From: Chamaecyparis obtusa
Taxonomy: Eukaryota > Streptophyta > Pinopsida > Cupressales > Cupressaceae
Reading direction: 5' to 3'
Assembly: GCA_027943335.1 (NCBI GenBank)
Contig: BSBK01000522.1
Span: 742,001-806,000, forward strand
Length of the DNA: 64,000 nt
Position 1 is the first letter of the stretch, and every line of letters starts with the position of its first letter. The notes under the pieces are model-generated. The model was not told the origin of the DNA. It ran no database searches and saw only the letters and a program-made list of their open reading frames with translations. The position numbers and the translations under genes are program-made. Positions 24,168 to 34,490 of the stretch are shown here, in pieces.

Positions 24168-24433
24168 TTAGACTTAACATCGTAATGATTTATGCATTGC
24201 TGAATTAATTCAGGACTCACTACCGCTGGAGGGAAAGTTGCAACTTCAAGTAACCCACTAGACAAGAATTCTAGGCTATAATCTTTCACTACATAATCTG
24301 TGAGGTTACCAACCATTTTTTTTACCTCAACTCCTAATAAGTCAGTGTCCGTGATTATCGGAGCACAACATCCCAAGTTTTTAGAATTTCTAAAGAAATG
24401 CATACTGGACCTCATTTCTCTTTCTAAAATCAA
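24128..24433 (-). pseudogene. Short upstream frame overlapping the LTR-encoded frame
   Basis: A 101-codon frame (MILEREMRSSMHFF...) ends 40 bp inside the long frame, in a different register. The other LTR copy (57047-57352) has the same length, start, stop and overlap, so the arrangement predates insertion. Content is similar in style to the long protein's start (SSGLLEVATFPPAVVSPELI), so this is either an old frameshift splitting one protein, a programmed frameshift, or a separate overlapping frame. Confidence 0.5.
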
Positions 24434-24939
24434 ACAAAAAATAACCCCCTCCTTGGAAAAATACTACCATATAAGAATAGGAAACAAAAAAAGAGCTTTC
24501 AGTAGCTACCTGTGTTCCGTTGACTTTGAAAACAACTTCCTTCTTCCACAACCGAGACTCCACAAATTCATAATAGAAAGAAGAGAGCTACATGAGTACT
24601 TATATTTTAGAAATCATACCACAAAGGGTCGACTTGGGAAGCATTAAATGATGGCATTGATTAGAGTGAAGCGAAAAATAATGATTTGACAACCAACTGC
24701 CACTGAAATCCACAACTTTTTAAAATATCATTAACCTCCTTTAAGTGACACCCCTCACTCATGTTTAGAATAACTTTCGTGGTAATTCAAATCATCATTT
24801 AGTTTTCCCCTGCGGTTTCTATCTTTTCAAAACTGTACATACTTCAAACCCAATAATAACTTCACTGCCCATTTACATTGTCCACCTCCTAGGTTGTCAC
24901 ATCACTCCTTGATTTTATCACTATTTCCTCTTTAACTCC

Positions 24940-25120
24940 TTTGAACTATTTCAAACCAAGGTTCAAACAAGTTTGAAGTGGTTCACCACTAGATGATGAC
25001 ATAGACCAAGGCCCTACCTGCATTTTCCAATGTTAGAAAAACAATATTTAATTGAACTAATTTGAACTACTTTGAACCAGAGTTCAAAGGGGTTCAAAGT
25101 GGTTCATGAGAAGGATTGGA
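24940..25120 (-). promoter_or_regulatory. Repeated inverted TTTGAAC/GTTCAAA motif in the LTR
   Basis: Two imperfect direct repeats of about 50 bp (near 24950 and 25065) each contain tttgaact, then ggttcaaa or agttcaaa, then gtggttca. The same pair is in the right LTR (near 57857 and 57980). It lies 200-370 bp from the LTR 5' end on the minus strand, where U3 promoter elements are expected. A regulatory role is inferred only from position and repetition. Confidence 0.35.
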
Positions 25121-25323
25121 CTTGGAAAAACTTGACCGAGGAAAATTGACTTTGAACTAAACAAGCTCAGAGGTTACACCTTGGTGATTTAAAGGCTAGG
25201 CAGACCTTAGAGAGTTGTTGATGAAAGACTGAAAAAGGAAAGATGTCAAACTAGGCTTTAAAGGAACAAACAAAGAAAGGGTCAAAGACACTTTTTACAT
25301 GGTGACTCTAAATGATCCTAACA

Positions 25324-25504
25324 TTGACTCTGGTTGGGGACTACATGTTGTGAAATATGTAGAGAACTCTAAAAAATTAGTTTCACAAAACAAACAAATA
25401 AAGGGAAAGAAACTACAACACCAAAAGGAAAGCAGGGAAAAACTACCTACTATATACAAGGGTGGGAACTGGCAACAACATCAGAGCTTGAATAATTTAA
25501 GATC
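25324..25504 (-). other. Junction of internal region and 3' LTR; polypurine tract not evident
   Basis: A polypurine tract should lie just inside 25323 on the minus strand but the stretch is not purine-rich. Instead the plus strand reads tgactctggttgggga, which resembles the element's own PBS (TGACTCTACTGGGGA). The pol frame ends a little to the right of 25505. Confidence 0.4.
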
Positions 25505-26842
25505 CTACCCGTTATAAGTGAAAGGAAGATTTACACCATTTGGGTAGGACAAACAAAAAGTATTTGAACCAAGAGCTTCTAAAATGATAAACGAGCCTTT
25601 CCATAAAGACTCAAATTTCCCATGAGATCCTTTAGGCGCCCTTCTTTTATCCCATAATAGAACTTCGTCACCTTCCATGAATTTATGAGGATGAGCCCGC
25701 ACGTCAAAAAATTTCTTGACCTTCAGTTGATGCTTTTTAATGTGATATACCAAGTCATCTCTTTCTTCTTCTAATTTATTTAGGTACATGATACGCTTCT
25801 CCAAAGGATCTCAGAAATATTGTTCTTCAATTACGGCTTGGAGCTTGGTTGTAGAAAGTTCCAAAGGTAGTGACACATGAGCTCCTATCCCATAGACTAG
25901 TTCAAAAGGTTCCATCCTGATTTCTCATTTCAAAGTGGTTTTGTCAGCCCATAAGGCTTCATGCAACTTTTTGTGCCAATCACGAGGATTATCACCCAAC
26001 AATTTTTTGATTAGAGCAACAAGGTTCTTATTATTGGAGTCTGCATGACCATTCCCTTGCGGGAAGTAGTTTGATGAGTGGGCTAAAGATATGCCATGCT
26101 CATAACAAAATGTTGATATCTCTTCAGAAGAAAAATATGTAGCAGTGTCTGCCACTATTTTAACTGGTATCCCAAATCTACCAAAAATATAATTCAAAAG
26201 GAATTCACATACCACCTAAGAATTCACCTTCTTAGTGGGAACCGCTTCCACCCACTTGGTGAAATAATCAGTGGTGGTTAGAATGTAAACATGTCTGGCA
26301 CTGGATGAAGGATTTAGAGGTCCTATGAAATCTATTCCCCATTGTTTGAAAGGTTCATCAACGATTACCGACTTGAGGGGCAGAGTAGCAAGCTGGGGTC
26401 ATCTAGTGAACAATTGACATTTTTCACAATTCTGAATGTAGTGATATGCATCCTTGAACATTCCTGGCTAGTAAAAATGATTCCAAAGAATCTTGAATAC
26501 CGCCACGGTGGAAGAGAAGTGTCCTCCATAGGCTTGATCATGAAAAGTCTTCAATAGCTCCTTATGTTGCGCAACATCTACACATCTGAGGAAGGTTTCG
26601 TCTACGCCCCTCTTATACAATATATCTTGAGAAATTACATACTTGGATGCCTTCAGCTTCAAATTGTGCCTTTCTTTAGGATTCAAATGTCCAGGACATT
26701 CACCATAGGTAAGAAAGTATGTCATATTTGAGAACCAAGGATCAGTCAAACTGAACAATAACGCCATGGGAACTTCATCACTTTCTTTCGATGTCTTACC
26801 ATTTTTTTCTATTAAATTACACAATCCCCTCCCTCTCACCAA
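25505..26842 (-). pseudogene. Integrase of the outer element, decayed
   Basis: Minus-strand translation shows the N-terminal zinc module (HDQAYGGH ... CEKCQ), the core start GIDFIGPLNPSSSARHVYIL, the second Asp block VADTATYFSSEE (usually DN[A/G]TYFSS, here DTATYFSS), then PQGNGHADSNNKNL, where the usual catalytic Glu (NGxAExxNK) is Asp. The C-terminal part reads DEVLLWDKRRAPKGSHGKFE. Several in-frame stops separate the pieces (near 26217, 25922 and 25807 among others), all in one register. With the Glu-to-Asp change and the stops it cannot be functional. Confidence 0.85.
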
Positions 26843-26872
26843 ATTGGTTGGATTGATAGTCGGGTCATATTC

Positions 26873-27310
26873 CTAGATTTTTTCTATCCATACTGCCCTG
26901 TTATTCATGCCTATCTTGTTTTGAGTCAAAATACTCTTTACTACAATTTCAGGAAGATAGACTGTACAATGGGAATGGAGTATGTAGTACCTAAATTGTT
27001 TTACTGCCTTTACTACAGCAAAGGCATGTTTCTCAATTTGGTAATACTTGAGCTCATGTTTTTTTAAAGGTGTGCTCATAAAAGCAATAGGCGCCTCCTA
27101 TCATTTTTCATCCTTTTGTGTCAAAATGCTAGACAATGTATGCTCTGAACCATAACAATAAATAATAAAGTCCTTTTTAAAATTTGGGCTTGTCAACACG
27201 AGCGCCTGAGATATTATTGTCTTAATATCATTGAAGGCCTTACATCCTTCATTCCATTTGAAAGGAACTTTTTCACTCAACATATCCACCATATGCCTGG
27301 TAATCTCCAA
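26873..27310 (-). pseudogene. Gypsy-type RNase H of the outer element, decayed
   Basis: Pieces FKWNEGCKAFNDIKTIISQA (the RT connection/tether FxWxxxCxxAFxxLK), DFIIYCYGSEHTLSSILTQK and MSTPLKKHELKYYQIEKHAF follow the RT in the order expected for a Ty3 RNase H, with the usual LxxxELxYxxxEKxAxA stretch. The first acidic residue expected in a YxDAS-like position is not kept (YCYGSE). In Tat-group elements this domain is typically degenerate, the activity being supplied by the extra RNase H. A frameshift between 27310 and 27590 separates it from the RT register. Confidence 0.78.
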
Positions 27311-27329
27311 AAATTATGGAATAAATGCT

Positions 27330-28110
27330 CATAAAAAATTCACCTGGCCAAAGAAGGATTTTAAACCACTTCTACTTGATGGTAGACTGAGCTGTTGAAT
27401 TGCCTTGACCCTTTCAGGATCGATCTTGACACCGTCTTTCGAAACAATATGGCCTAATAATTTGCCTTCCTCAACTAAGAAAGTTGATTTTTTAGGGTTT
27501 AAAGATATGCATGACTTCTATATCTTTGTAGCACTGTTTCGATATCCTTTAAATGATGACTCCTTTTTTTTTAAAAGACGGTGAGATCATCTAAGTAAAC
27601 TACTATCATTTTATTCTGAAGATCTTCGAAAGAAGAATTCATCGCCCTCTAAAAAGTTGCACCAACATTAATTAGTCCAAATGACATCCGGTTGTAGGTA
27701 TAAGTTCCCCAAGGGGTTATAAAAGCTATTTTGTGTTGATCGCCCTCCGCCACACAAATTTGATTATACCCAGAATAGCCATCCAACATGGACATTACTT
27801 CAAATCCTGATACAGCCTGGAGAACATGTTCCATCACAAGTAGTGCATAATTATCCATTAAACTAGCCTAGTTCAAATTACGAAAATTGACACAAATGTT
27901 GATTTTGCCATTCTTTTTTCTTACAGGGACTATATTAGAAATCCAAGTTGAATGATGTATGGGATATATGATTTTGGCTTGCAGCATTTTCTCCACTTCT
28001 TTCAATATCACCTCAGATACCTTCGGATTAAGGTTCCTTAGTTTTTGGCGGAAAGGAGTAGCACCTGGTTTCAAAGGAATTTGGTGTCTAAAATGACCAC
28101 CTCTAAAATT
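27330..28110 (-). pseudogene. Reverse transcriptase of the outer element, decayed
   Basis: RT blocks read in order on the minus strand: NLNPKVSEVILKEVEKMLQA, KIIYPIHHSTWISNIVPVRK, KNGKINICVNFRNLN, LDGYSGYNQICVAEGDQHKI, TPWGTYTYNRMSFGLINVGA and the catalytic YLDD box (27586-27597). Block 3 normally reads RxCVDYRxLN; here it is ICVNFRNLN. The frame is broken by stops (27865-27867 and 27646-27648) and shifts register between 27550 and 27310. The RT converts genomic RNA to DNA; the finger and palm motifs identify it clearly as Ty3/gypsy. Confidence 0.88.
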
Positions 28111-28589
28111 CTTAAGATCCTCATATCCCCAAGCAAAAACATCTTTATATTCTATGAGTAACTTTTTCAGATCATCCCTTTCCATCCAGGAGCATGTCTG
28201 ACTGATAGAAATCCATTTAGGATCGCCATCGTCCCCTATATTGATTTTGTCATATTCTTTGGAAATATGTGCATGAGATACCTTTTCTTTAATAGTAATA
28301 TCATCCCTTATTTCGAAAAAATGTTCCAAACAGACCAGACCTTTGGGGATTTTATTTCCTTTGAGCTGAATGATTCCATTATTTCTCGCTGAATCTTGGC
28401 AGACTTCCTTGCTCTCACTGTTAGATCCTTCAAAATATATATCAAAAAAACTTGCAGCACATTCCAAAAAATCTTTGAGGTAAGAATCATTATCAAATAC
28501 CTGCCAATGCTCCACATTATCTAGTATTCTTGGTCTATAGATCATTTCTATTTGATACTTCTACATTTTAAAATCTGGATGGGGTAATA
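28111..28589 (-). pseudogene. Linker between archaeal-type RNase H and RT
   Basis: The open frame (MIYRPRILDNVEHWQVFDND...) contains no enzyme domain. It ends with KLLIEYKDVFAWGYEDLKNF, the conserved stretch that precedes RT in Tat and related plant gypsy elements (cf. LKEYKDVFAWSYEDM). It is in the same register as the RNase H before it and the RT after it, so it is a genuine part of one polyprotein. Confidence 0.7.
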
Positions 28590-28968
28590 ATAATGAAGCT
28601 GAAACTACTAAATAATCTGCCCTAGTGTTCTAACTCCTTGGTATAAATTCTATGGAGAAAGCATCAAAGAAATCAAGTTTATCCCACACCAAATTCCTAT
28701 AGTGCTTTAATTTCCCATTCTTAACAAAGAATTTCCCTCTTACCTGTTTCACGATCAATTTAGCATCTCCTCTCGTAACTAATTTCATAATCCCTCTCGG
28801 CTTCACCTTTTCCAGTCCCAATAGCAAAGCTTTGTATTCAATGGTATTATTAGTATTCCTAAAATCTAGTTTAAAAGGGAAAGGAATGCATTCTCCATCA
28901 GGGGGAAAAAGTACTACCCCTACTCCTGATCTTGAATTTGAGCAACTACCATCAAATTCCATCCTCCA
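28590..28968 (-). pseudogene. Archaeal-type RNase H, located upstream of RT
   Basis: The domain starts at WRMEFDGSCSNSRSGVGVVL. Catalytic candidates are Asp in FDGS, Glu in TNNTIEYKALLLGLE, Asp in TRGDAKLIVKQV and Asp in NTRADYLVVSASLL after a stop at about 28630. The order and spacing match RNase H type I of the RVT_3 family found as a second RNase H in Tat-group elements. Its place between protease and RT is unlike element B in this window, where the equivalent domain follows RT. One in-frame stop is present (about 28627-28629). Function would be removal of RNA from RNA-DNA hybrids during reverse transcription. Confidence 0.82.
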
Positions 28969-29149
28969 TATGTCCTCTCCATTTGGAATAGAAGCAACAC
29001 AATCATTTTCTTTATCTAACAGAACAACATAATTACTGAAATGGCATTTCTCATACAGAATCTGGACTTTTGGATTGTCTGAGGGTACCACTGTGTATTT
29101 ATTCTTGGGCTCTAGTTCAAGTTTTATCTTCTTTTTCCCTACTGGGATA

Positions 29150-29669
29150 ATCACTTTAGACCAGTCCATCTTTATATCTCCCCCCAAATCTTTACAGAAG
29201 GTTCTACTAAACAACATACCATAGCTGGCTGGAATATCTACCACCAAGATTGTTAACTTCAAACGCTTATCAGGGTATGTAACGAGGACAACTTGGGAAT
29301 CTTTAACTTGGCCCATCAATAGTACTTACTTCCCATCCATAGAATAACATCAGCCAAATATCTTGGTTAGGGTGAGACCTAAGGCTCTTTCAACTAGGGC
29401 AGGCATGATGTTATCTGATGCACCATAATAGATAAGACAATTGTTGAGTTTTTGTCCATTCAATAGAAAGGAAATGTAAAAAGGGTTAGGCTTCTTCTCT
29501 TCTATTTCATTTTCGATCGAATTGACAAAGGGAGAATCTTCCAGTGTCTATGGAGTGTCTTTGGGCACAAAAACAAAAGGCTCTTCAATTGTAGTTGTTT
29601 CTCCTATAAGGGGTTTATCTGATTTGGAACTTGAACTAGACTCTTCTTTCACATATTTCACTAGTTTAT
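29150..29669 (-). pseudogene. Aspartic protease of the outer element, active site lost
   Basis: Minus-strand translation reads NPFYISFLLNGQKLNNCLIY and then YGASDNIMPALVERALGL, where a DSGASDNIMP-type motif is expected. Thus the catalytic Asp-Ser has become Tyr-Tyr. Downstream DIPASYGMLFSRTFCKDLGG matches the PxxYNxLLGRxWL block of plant gypsy proteases in divergent form. Stops lie near 29330 and 29365. The N-terminal linker of the same frame continues across element A to 35221-35403 (element A plus its duplicated 5 bp is a multiple of three, so register is kept). Confidence 0.75.
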
Positions 29670-30171
29670 TGATCAAGATTAAAGTGGGAAAATACTGAAA
29701 TCTAATTTTTCCAAAATTTCATATGTTTTAGTAAATTGCAATTTTGAGGGTCTTCAGTGCATTTCTGGGCAAATATGCTGCCCGAAAACATGATGTAACA
29801 TCAATGTTTCCAAAATTTCGTTCAAGATTATTTGAATACCTTTCCAACACATCAAACGGTTCGTAATTCGGAGCTAGGATGAGAAAGTTATGCCTTCTCC
29901 AAGTGGACCTAAATTTTATATTTAGTTTTTTGATAAATTTTGATAGTTTTAATAGTTTAATTGTAATAAACATTATGATGACTCTTCATTTCAATTCCAA
30001 GGGATTTGTGTGACCCTTGGGATCCATCTGACTTGTATAAACTCCAATTTTGAATAGAATGGAGACAGTTTTTGGTTTGCAATCTTGTTGTTCTCAATTT
30101 TCGTGTTGAATTCTACAATACTGCAGGTATCACACCAGGTATTGTAATCTACTTTTTCATAAATCAGATCA
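29670..30171 (+). repeat. Element A 5' LTR
   Basis: 502 bp, starts TGATCAAGATTAAAG and ends AAATCAGATCA. Has 18 bp near 29780 absent from the other LTR. Confidence 0.95.
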
Positions 30172-30172
30172 G

Positions 30173-30187
30173 TGGTATCAGAGCGGG
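30173..30187 (+). promoter_or_regulatory. Element A primer-binding site
   Basis: TGGTATCAGAGCGGG, one base after the LTR, matches initiator-Met tRNA perfectly over 12 bases. Confidence 0.94.
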
Positions 30188-30291
30188 AATGCTCCTTTAT
30201 GCCAATTTACACAAGGTCTTCCTACCAAAGATTAGGATTGGATACACAAGATTTGTCAAAATACCCACCTTTGAGACGCACACGATCGAAG

Positions 30292-31353
30292 ATGTCAGAC
30301 GATGATGTTAAGAAGTTGGTCGAGGAAGCTTTAAATAAGCAACGAGAGGAGATGATGAGTCAATTTTCATGCCTCCTACAGAAGCAAAACCCCTCTAAAT
30401 CTGAAACATCATTTCATGGAAATACCCCTTTCAAAGTGCAGGTCAATTTTGACATCCCGAATTTTGAAGGAAAGGTCGATTCTAAAGCTGTTGATAACTG
30501 GTTATCAAAGTTGGATAGGTAATTTTCTGTAAATAATTTCTCAGATGCTGAAAAGATAACATTTGCTCTCCTCAAAGCTGAAACCCATGTGAAATTAGCA
30601 TGGGAAACCAGAGTAGCAAATAAAGAACAAGAATCAGTTGATGAAGATGGTTTTATAATATCTCTTGATAAGAAGCCCACATGGGGAGAATTTGTGGAAT
30701 ACATAAAAGAAGCTTACCTCCCGGAGGATGTATATGAACAAAAATACATAGAATGGAAACTTCTTCGACAAAAGAGGGATCAGTCTGTGCAAGATTACAC
30801 TAATACATTCCATTCACTTTCAGTAAAACTCGGTATTAATGATTCAGAGAAGCATCAAATTTTGAAATATTGGAGTGGACTTCACAGGTATATTCAAATA
30901 GAGATGGAATTTTTAAATATTGAGACATTGGCAACTGCCTATAAATATGCTACAAAAATTGAAGAAAAATCCAAGCAAAAAGGGAAGAGGGACTACTTTG
31001 CAAACAACAAGCCAAGGGTTGAAGGTGGCAATAAATTTGCAGGAAAACAGGTGACCAAGGAACTTCATTCAAATTCACCCAAGAACACATGGTGGTCTAC
31101 TAAAAAGACAGACACAGGCATGTGGTGTGAGATGCATAAGTCCCCAACCCATAATACAAAGGATTGTCGAAGTATTAAAAATTTGATGATAGAAATACGA
31201 GGAGAGGAAGCTGAACCTGAATCATCACCAATAGATAATTCTGAGAAAGAGGAGAATGATTCCATCATAGAAGCAAACCCATATGCCGTAGTTGGAACTG
31301 CTAAAGTATTGCCCCGTGAAGATGAAGAGAGACTTTTTCATTCACAGATGTAG
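30292..31353 (+). pseudogene. Gag of element A
   Basis: The start is the ATG at 30292 (MSDDDVKKLVEEALNKQREE), 120 bp after the PBS. A coiled-coil-like N-terminus is followed by the gag core: FDIPNFEGKVDSKAVDNWLS, a stop at 30520-30522, then LLKAETHVKLAWETR, EFVEYIKEAYLPEDVYEQKY and LRQKRDQSVQDYTNTFHSLS, all matching Retrotrans_gag. A Zn-binding stretch is atypical: CEMHKSPTHNTKDC (CX2HX4-5HX4C) near 31125 rather than a CCHC knuckle. A second stop (31351-31353 TAG) separates gag from protease. The product would be the capsid protein. Confidence 0.88.
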
Positions 31354-32034
31354 GTTGATGGAAAGCCTCTGCATTTTATTGTTGACAGTGGGAGTCAAAA
31401 GAATTTGATCTCTAGGGAGACAGTCAAAAGATTAAATCTTAAAGTGACAAGACACCCACAACCATACTCTATGGGATGGGTAAATGAGGGACAAGATATT
31501 CAAATAAATCAACAATGTCGTTTGCCATATTCAATCAAGCCTTTCAAGGATGAAGTGATATGTGATGTAGCACCATTGGATGTATGCGATGTCTTGCTGG
31601 GGCAGCCATACATGTATCAGAGGCATGGGGTGTATGAGTCTAGGCCACATAGTGTTACAATCAAGCTTGGTGGGAAGAGGTATCGAATACCAGAGGTATG
31701 TCCAACACAAACTACTTCTTTAATTAGTGCTAAACAATGTAAACGCTTGATTGCTCAAACTGGAGCTTTTGTTGTACTCATGATTCGCCCTGAACAAACA
31801 AAGTCAGTTGTTCTTAATACACATACTAAGGTAACAGAGAATCAACAAAATCAGATGGATAAAATTTTGAAAGAATATCATAGTGTGTTTACACCACCAG
31901 TGGGCGTACCAACACACTGTCAAGTCAAGCACTCTATTGATTTAATCCTAGGCACACTGCTACCACATGAGCCAATATATAGGAGGTCAGTTTTGGAAAA
32001 TGATGAGATTAAGAGACAAATTCAGGAGTTGATT
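31354..32034 (+). pseudogene. Aspartic protease of element A and linker
   Basis: VDGKPLHFIVDSGSQKNLIS gives an intact DSG active site (Asp at 31384). The downstream DVCDVLLGQPYMYQRHGVYE block is the conserved LLGxPW-type segment. It continues without a break into the RT linker (EYHSVFTPPVGVPTHCQVKH, the chromovirus ...HxIDL pattern). The frame is in the same register as gag, so gag-protease-pol was one polyprotein. It ends at a TAG at 32035-32037. Confidence 0.9.
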
Positions 32035-32037
32035 TAG

Positions 32038-33280
32038 AAAGGACACATTCATCCAAGTGCTTCACCTTGTGGAAGTCCAATTGTCCTTGCTAAAAAGAAA
32101 GATGGGACATGGAGGCTTTGTATTGATTATAGAGCATTAAACAAAATCTTTGTTAAAAATAGATATCCAATCCCTCGAATTGATGATTTGTTGGACCAAC
32201 TTAGGGGGGCTAAATTCTTTACAAAAGTTGACTTGAAGTCTGGATACCACCAAGTACCAATTGATCCAACAAATGTGTGGAAGATTGCATCTAAATCTAA
32301 GGAAGGTTTGTTTGAATGGTTGGTCATGCCTTTTGGCCTAACAAATGCCCCAGCCACATTTATGAGATTGATGAATGATGTGCTTAGACCATTCATTGAT
32401 TCTTTTGTAGTTGTCTATTTGGATGACATACTCATCTTTAGCAGGACTTGGTCTGAGCATTTGCAACATGTTGAACAAGTTCTTTCAACTCTGCAAAAAC
32501 ACAAACTTTATGCCAACATTGAGAAGTGTTCTTTTGGTATGCAGAGTATTCAATACTTAGGGTATATCATTGACACTGAGGGTGTTCATGTTGATTCAGC
32601 AAAGATTCAAATAATCCAAGATTGGCCATCCCCTAAAAATTTCACAGAGCTTCGCAGCTTCTTGGGCTTAGCCAACTTCTTTCGCAAATTTGTGTTTGGT
32701 TTCTCACACATATCATGGCCTCTTAATCAATCACTAAGGGGTGGAGCACAAGCAAAATTTCAGTGGATAGAGGCAAAGCAACAAGCATTTGAGGAGTTAA
32801 AGAAAAGACTATGTTCAGCACCAGTATTGGTCCTTCCAGATCTACACCAAGCATTTGAGATAGAAACAGATGCATCAGATTATGCTCTTGGTGTGGTACT
32901 CACACAACATGGGCATCTTGTTGCCTATCACAATGAAACTTTTTCTGATACAGTACGTAGGTATCCCAACTATGATAAGGAGTTGTATGCCATTGTTCAA
33001 GCTTGCAAACAATGGAAACACTATATACTGGGAAAGGAAAATATTATACATACAGACCATAAACCACTCCAATTCTTGCAAACACAAGGGAAGCTACAGA
33101 ATGATAGACATCAACGGTGGTCAGCCTATTTACAACAATTTCACCTCAACATTCGTCATAAAAAAGGAAGCAGTAACAAAGTGGCAGATTGTTTGAGTAG
33201 GCCTCCAATTGTAGGTTTGACAATAGTGTTGGATTCATGTAGTCATCAATCATCCACTTGGGAACAACTATATAGTACTG
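32038..33280 (+). pseudogene. Reverse transcriptase and RNase H of element A
   Basis: RT blocks are well kept: GHIHPSASPCGSPIVLAKKK, DGTWRLCIDYRALNKIFVKN, KVDLKSGYHQVPIDP, MPFGLTNAPATFMRLMNDVL and the YLDD box (32416-32427), then GYIIDTEGVHVDSAKI. RNase H follows: EIETDASDYALGVVL with catalytic Asp, YDKELYAIVQACKQWKHYIL with Glu, and HTDHKPLQFL with Asp, then VADCLSRPP. Only the stop at 32035-32037 lies nearby. These domains look enzymatically complete, so loss of activity comes from the frame breaks. Confidence 0.94.
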
Positions 33281-34490
33281 ACCCTGATTTTGCTAACATC
33301 TATAGTAATTTGGTAGAAGGAAAATCTGTCTCTGATTTTCACTTGCAGGATGGGTTTCTTTGTCATAATGGTCACATATGTGTACCCACCGAAGAACGGA
33401 AGAAAATGATATGGGAAGCTCACTATAGTCATGTTGTAGAACATTTTGGTATTGGTAAGACTACTGCTATCCTTCAAAAGTATTTCTATTGGCCAAAAAT
33501 GAAGCAAGATATCATTTCACATATACAAGCTTGTGCAGCCTGTGTAATTGCAAAGCCAGCAAACCGTAAGTTGGGTCTATACTTACCATTACCTATTCCT
33601 GATAAGCCATGGCAGTCTGTTTCAATGGATTTTATGTCTGGGCTTCCAACTACCAGGCGGGGGCATGATTGTGTATATGTTGTGGTAGATAGGTTTTCTA
33701 AAATGGCTATCATGGTGGCATGTAAAAAGATGATTTCTGCAGAAGATACTGCCAAGCTATTTTTTGAACATGTGTGGGTTCATTTTGGTTTGCCAAAAAC
33801 CATTATTTCTGATAGGGATAACAGGTTCATCAGCAAATTTTGGTCTGCACTATGGGCTAAAATGGACACGAAATTGACAAAGTCCACAGCATTCCATCCC
33901 CAAACAAATGGGCAGACATAAGTGGTGAATCGAATGATTATTCATATTTTACGGATGTATCATTCAAAACATCCTCGCACATGGGATGAAAGCTTACCCT
34001 ATGTGCAACACAGCTACAACCGTGCACTCCATAGTACTACAGGGCACAGTCCATTTGAGGTTTCCCTTGGGTACCAGCCATTGGCACCTATGGATGTAGC
34101 AATACCATCTGTACACTCTAGTAGTCCATTGAATGGTGACAAGGAGGTAGATAAAGCAGAAAAATTCATTGATAACATTAGACACCTACAACAACAAGTT
34201 CATGAGATATTGGAGCAAAGTAATCAGAAGTATAAGGAAAGACATGATAAACATAGAACTCCTCATTAGTTTCAGGTTGGTGACAAGGTATGGTTACATC
34301 TTCAGAAAGAGTGCCTGCATGGACCAAATAGGAAGCTTCGTCCTCTTCTTTATGGACCATACACTATTGTGAAACAAGTTGGTGAGAATGCTTTTGAACT
34401 TAATTTGCCATCCTTTTTGGGACTGCATCCAGTTTTCAATGTGGAATTGTTGAGACCCTATTTTCCTCCTTTATTGGATATCTCCCAAGC
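33281..34490 (+). pseudogene. Integrase of element A
   Basis: The zinc module (HYSHVVEHFGIG ... CAACVIAKPA) precedes the core SMDFMSGLPTTRRGHDCVYV with the first Asp, SDRDNRFISKFW with the second, and FHPQTNGQT followed by a TAA at 33919-33921. That stop falls exactly where the catalytic Glu normally sits (QTExVN). The frame resumes with VVNRMIIHILRMYHSKHPRT, SYNRALHSTTGHSPFEVSLG and a GPF/Y module (LLYGPYTIVKQVGENAFELN; LHPVFNVELLRPYF). A further TAG is at 34267-34269. It would insert the cDNA copy into the host genome. Confidence 0.93.

Larger units (their letters stand above)
20553..25323 (-). repeat. 3' LTR of the outer element (~4.77 kb)
   Basis: On the plus strand it begins TGTTGGTGAACAG and ends GATCCTAACA. 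It is continuous and carries one long minus-strand frame (21330-24167), a short overlapping upstream frame (24128-24433), about 890 bp of likely promoter sequence next to 25323, and about 780 bp of non-coding tail next to 20553. It differs from the right LTR by many substitutions and small indels (several percent by eye). Confidence 0.88.

Noticed and set aside
22300..24647. Plus-strand frames inside the outer LTR
   Set aside because: They mirror the long minus-strand frame, are not conserved in length between the two LTR copies and show no domain.
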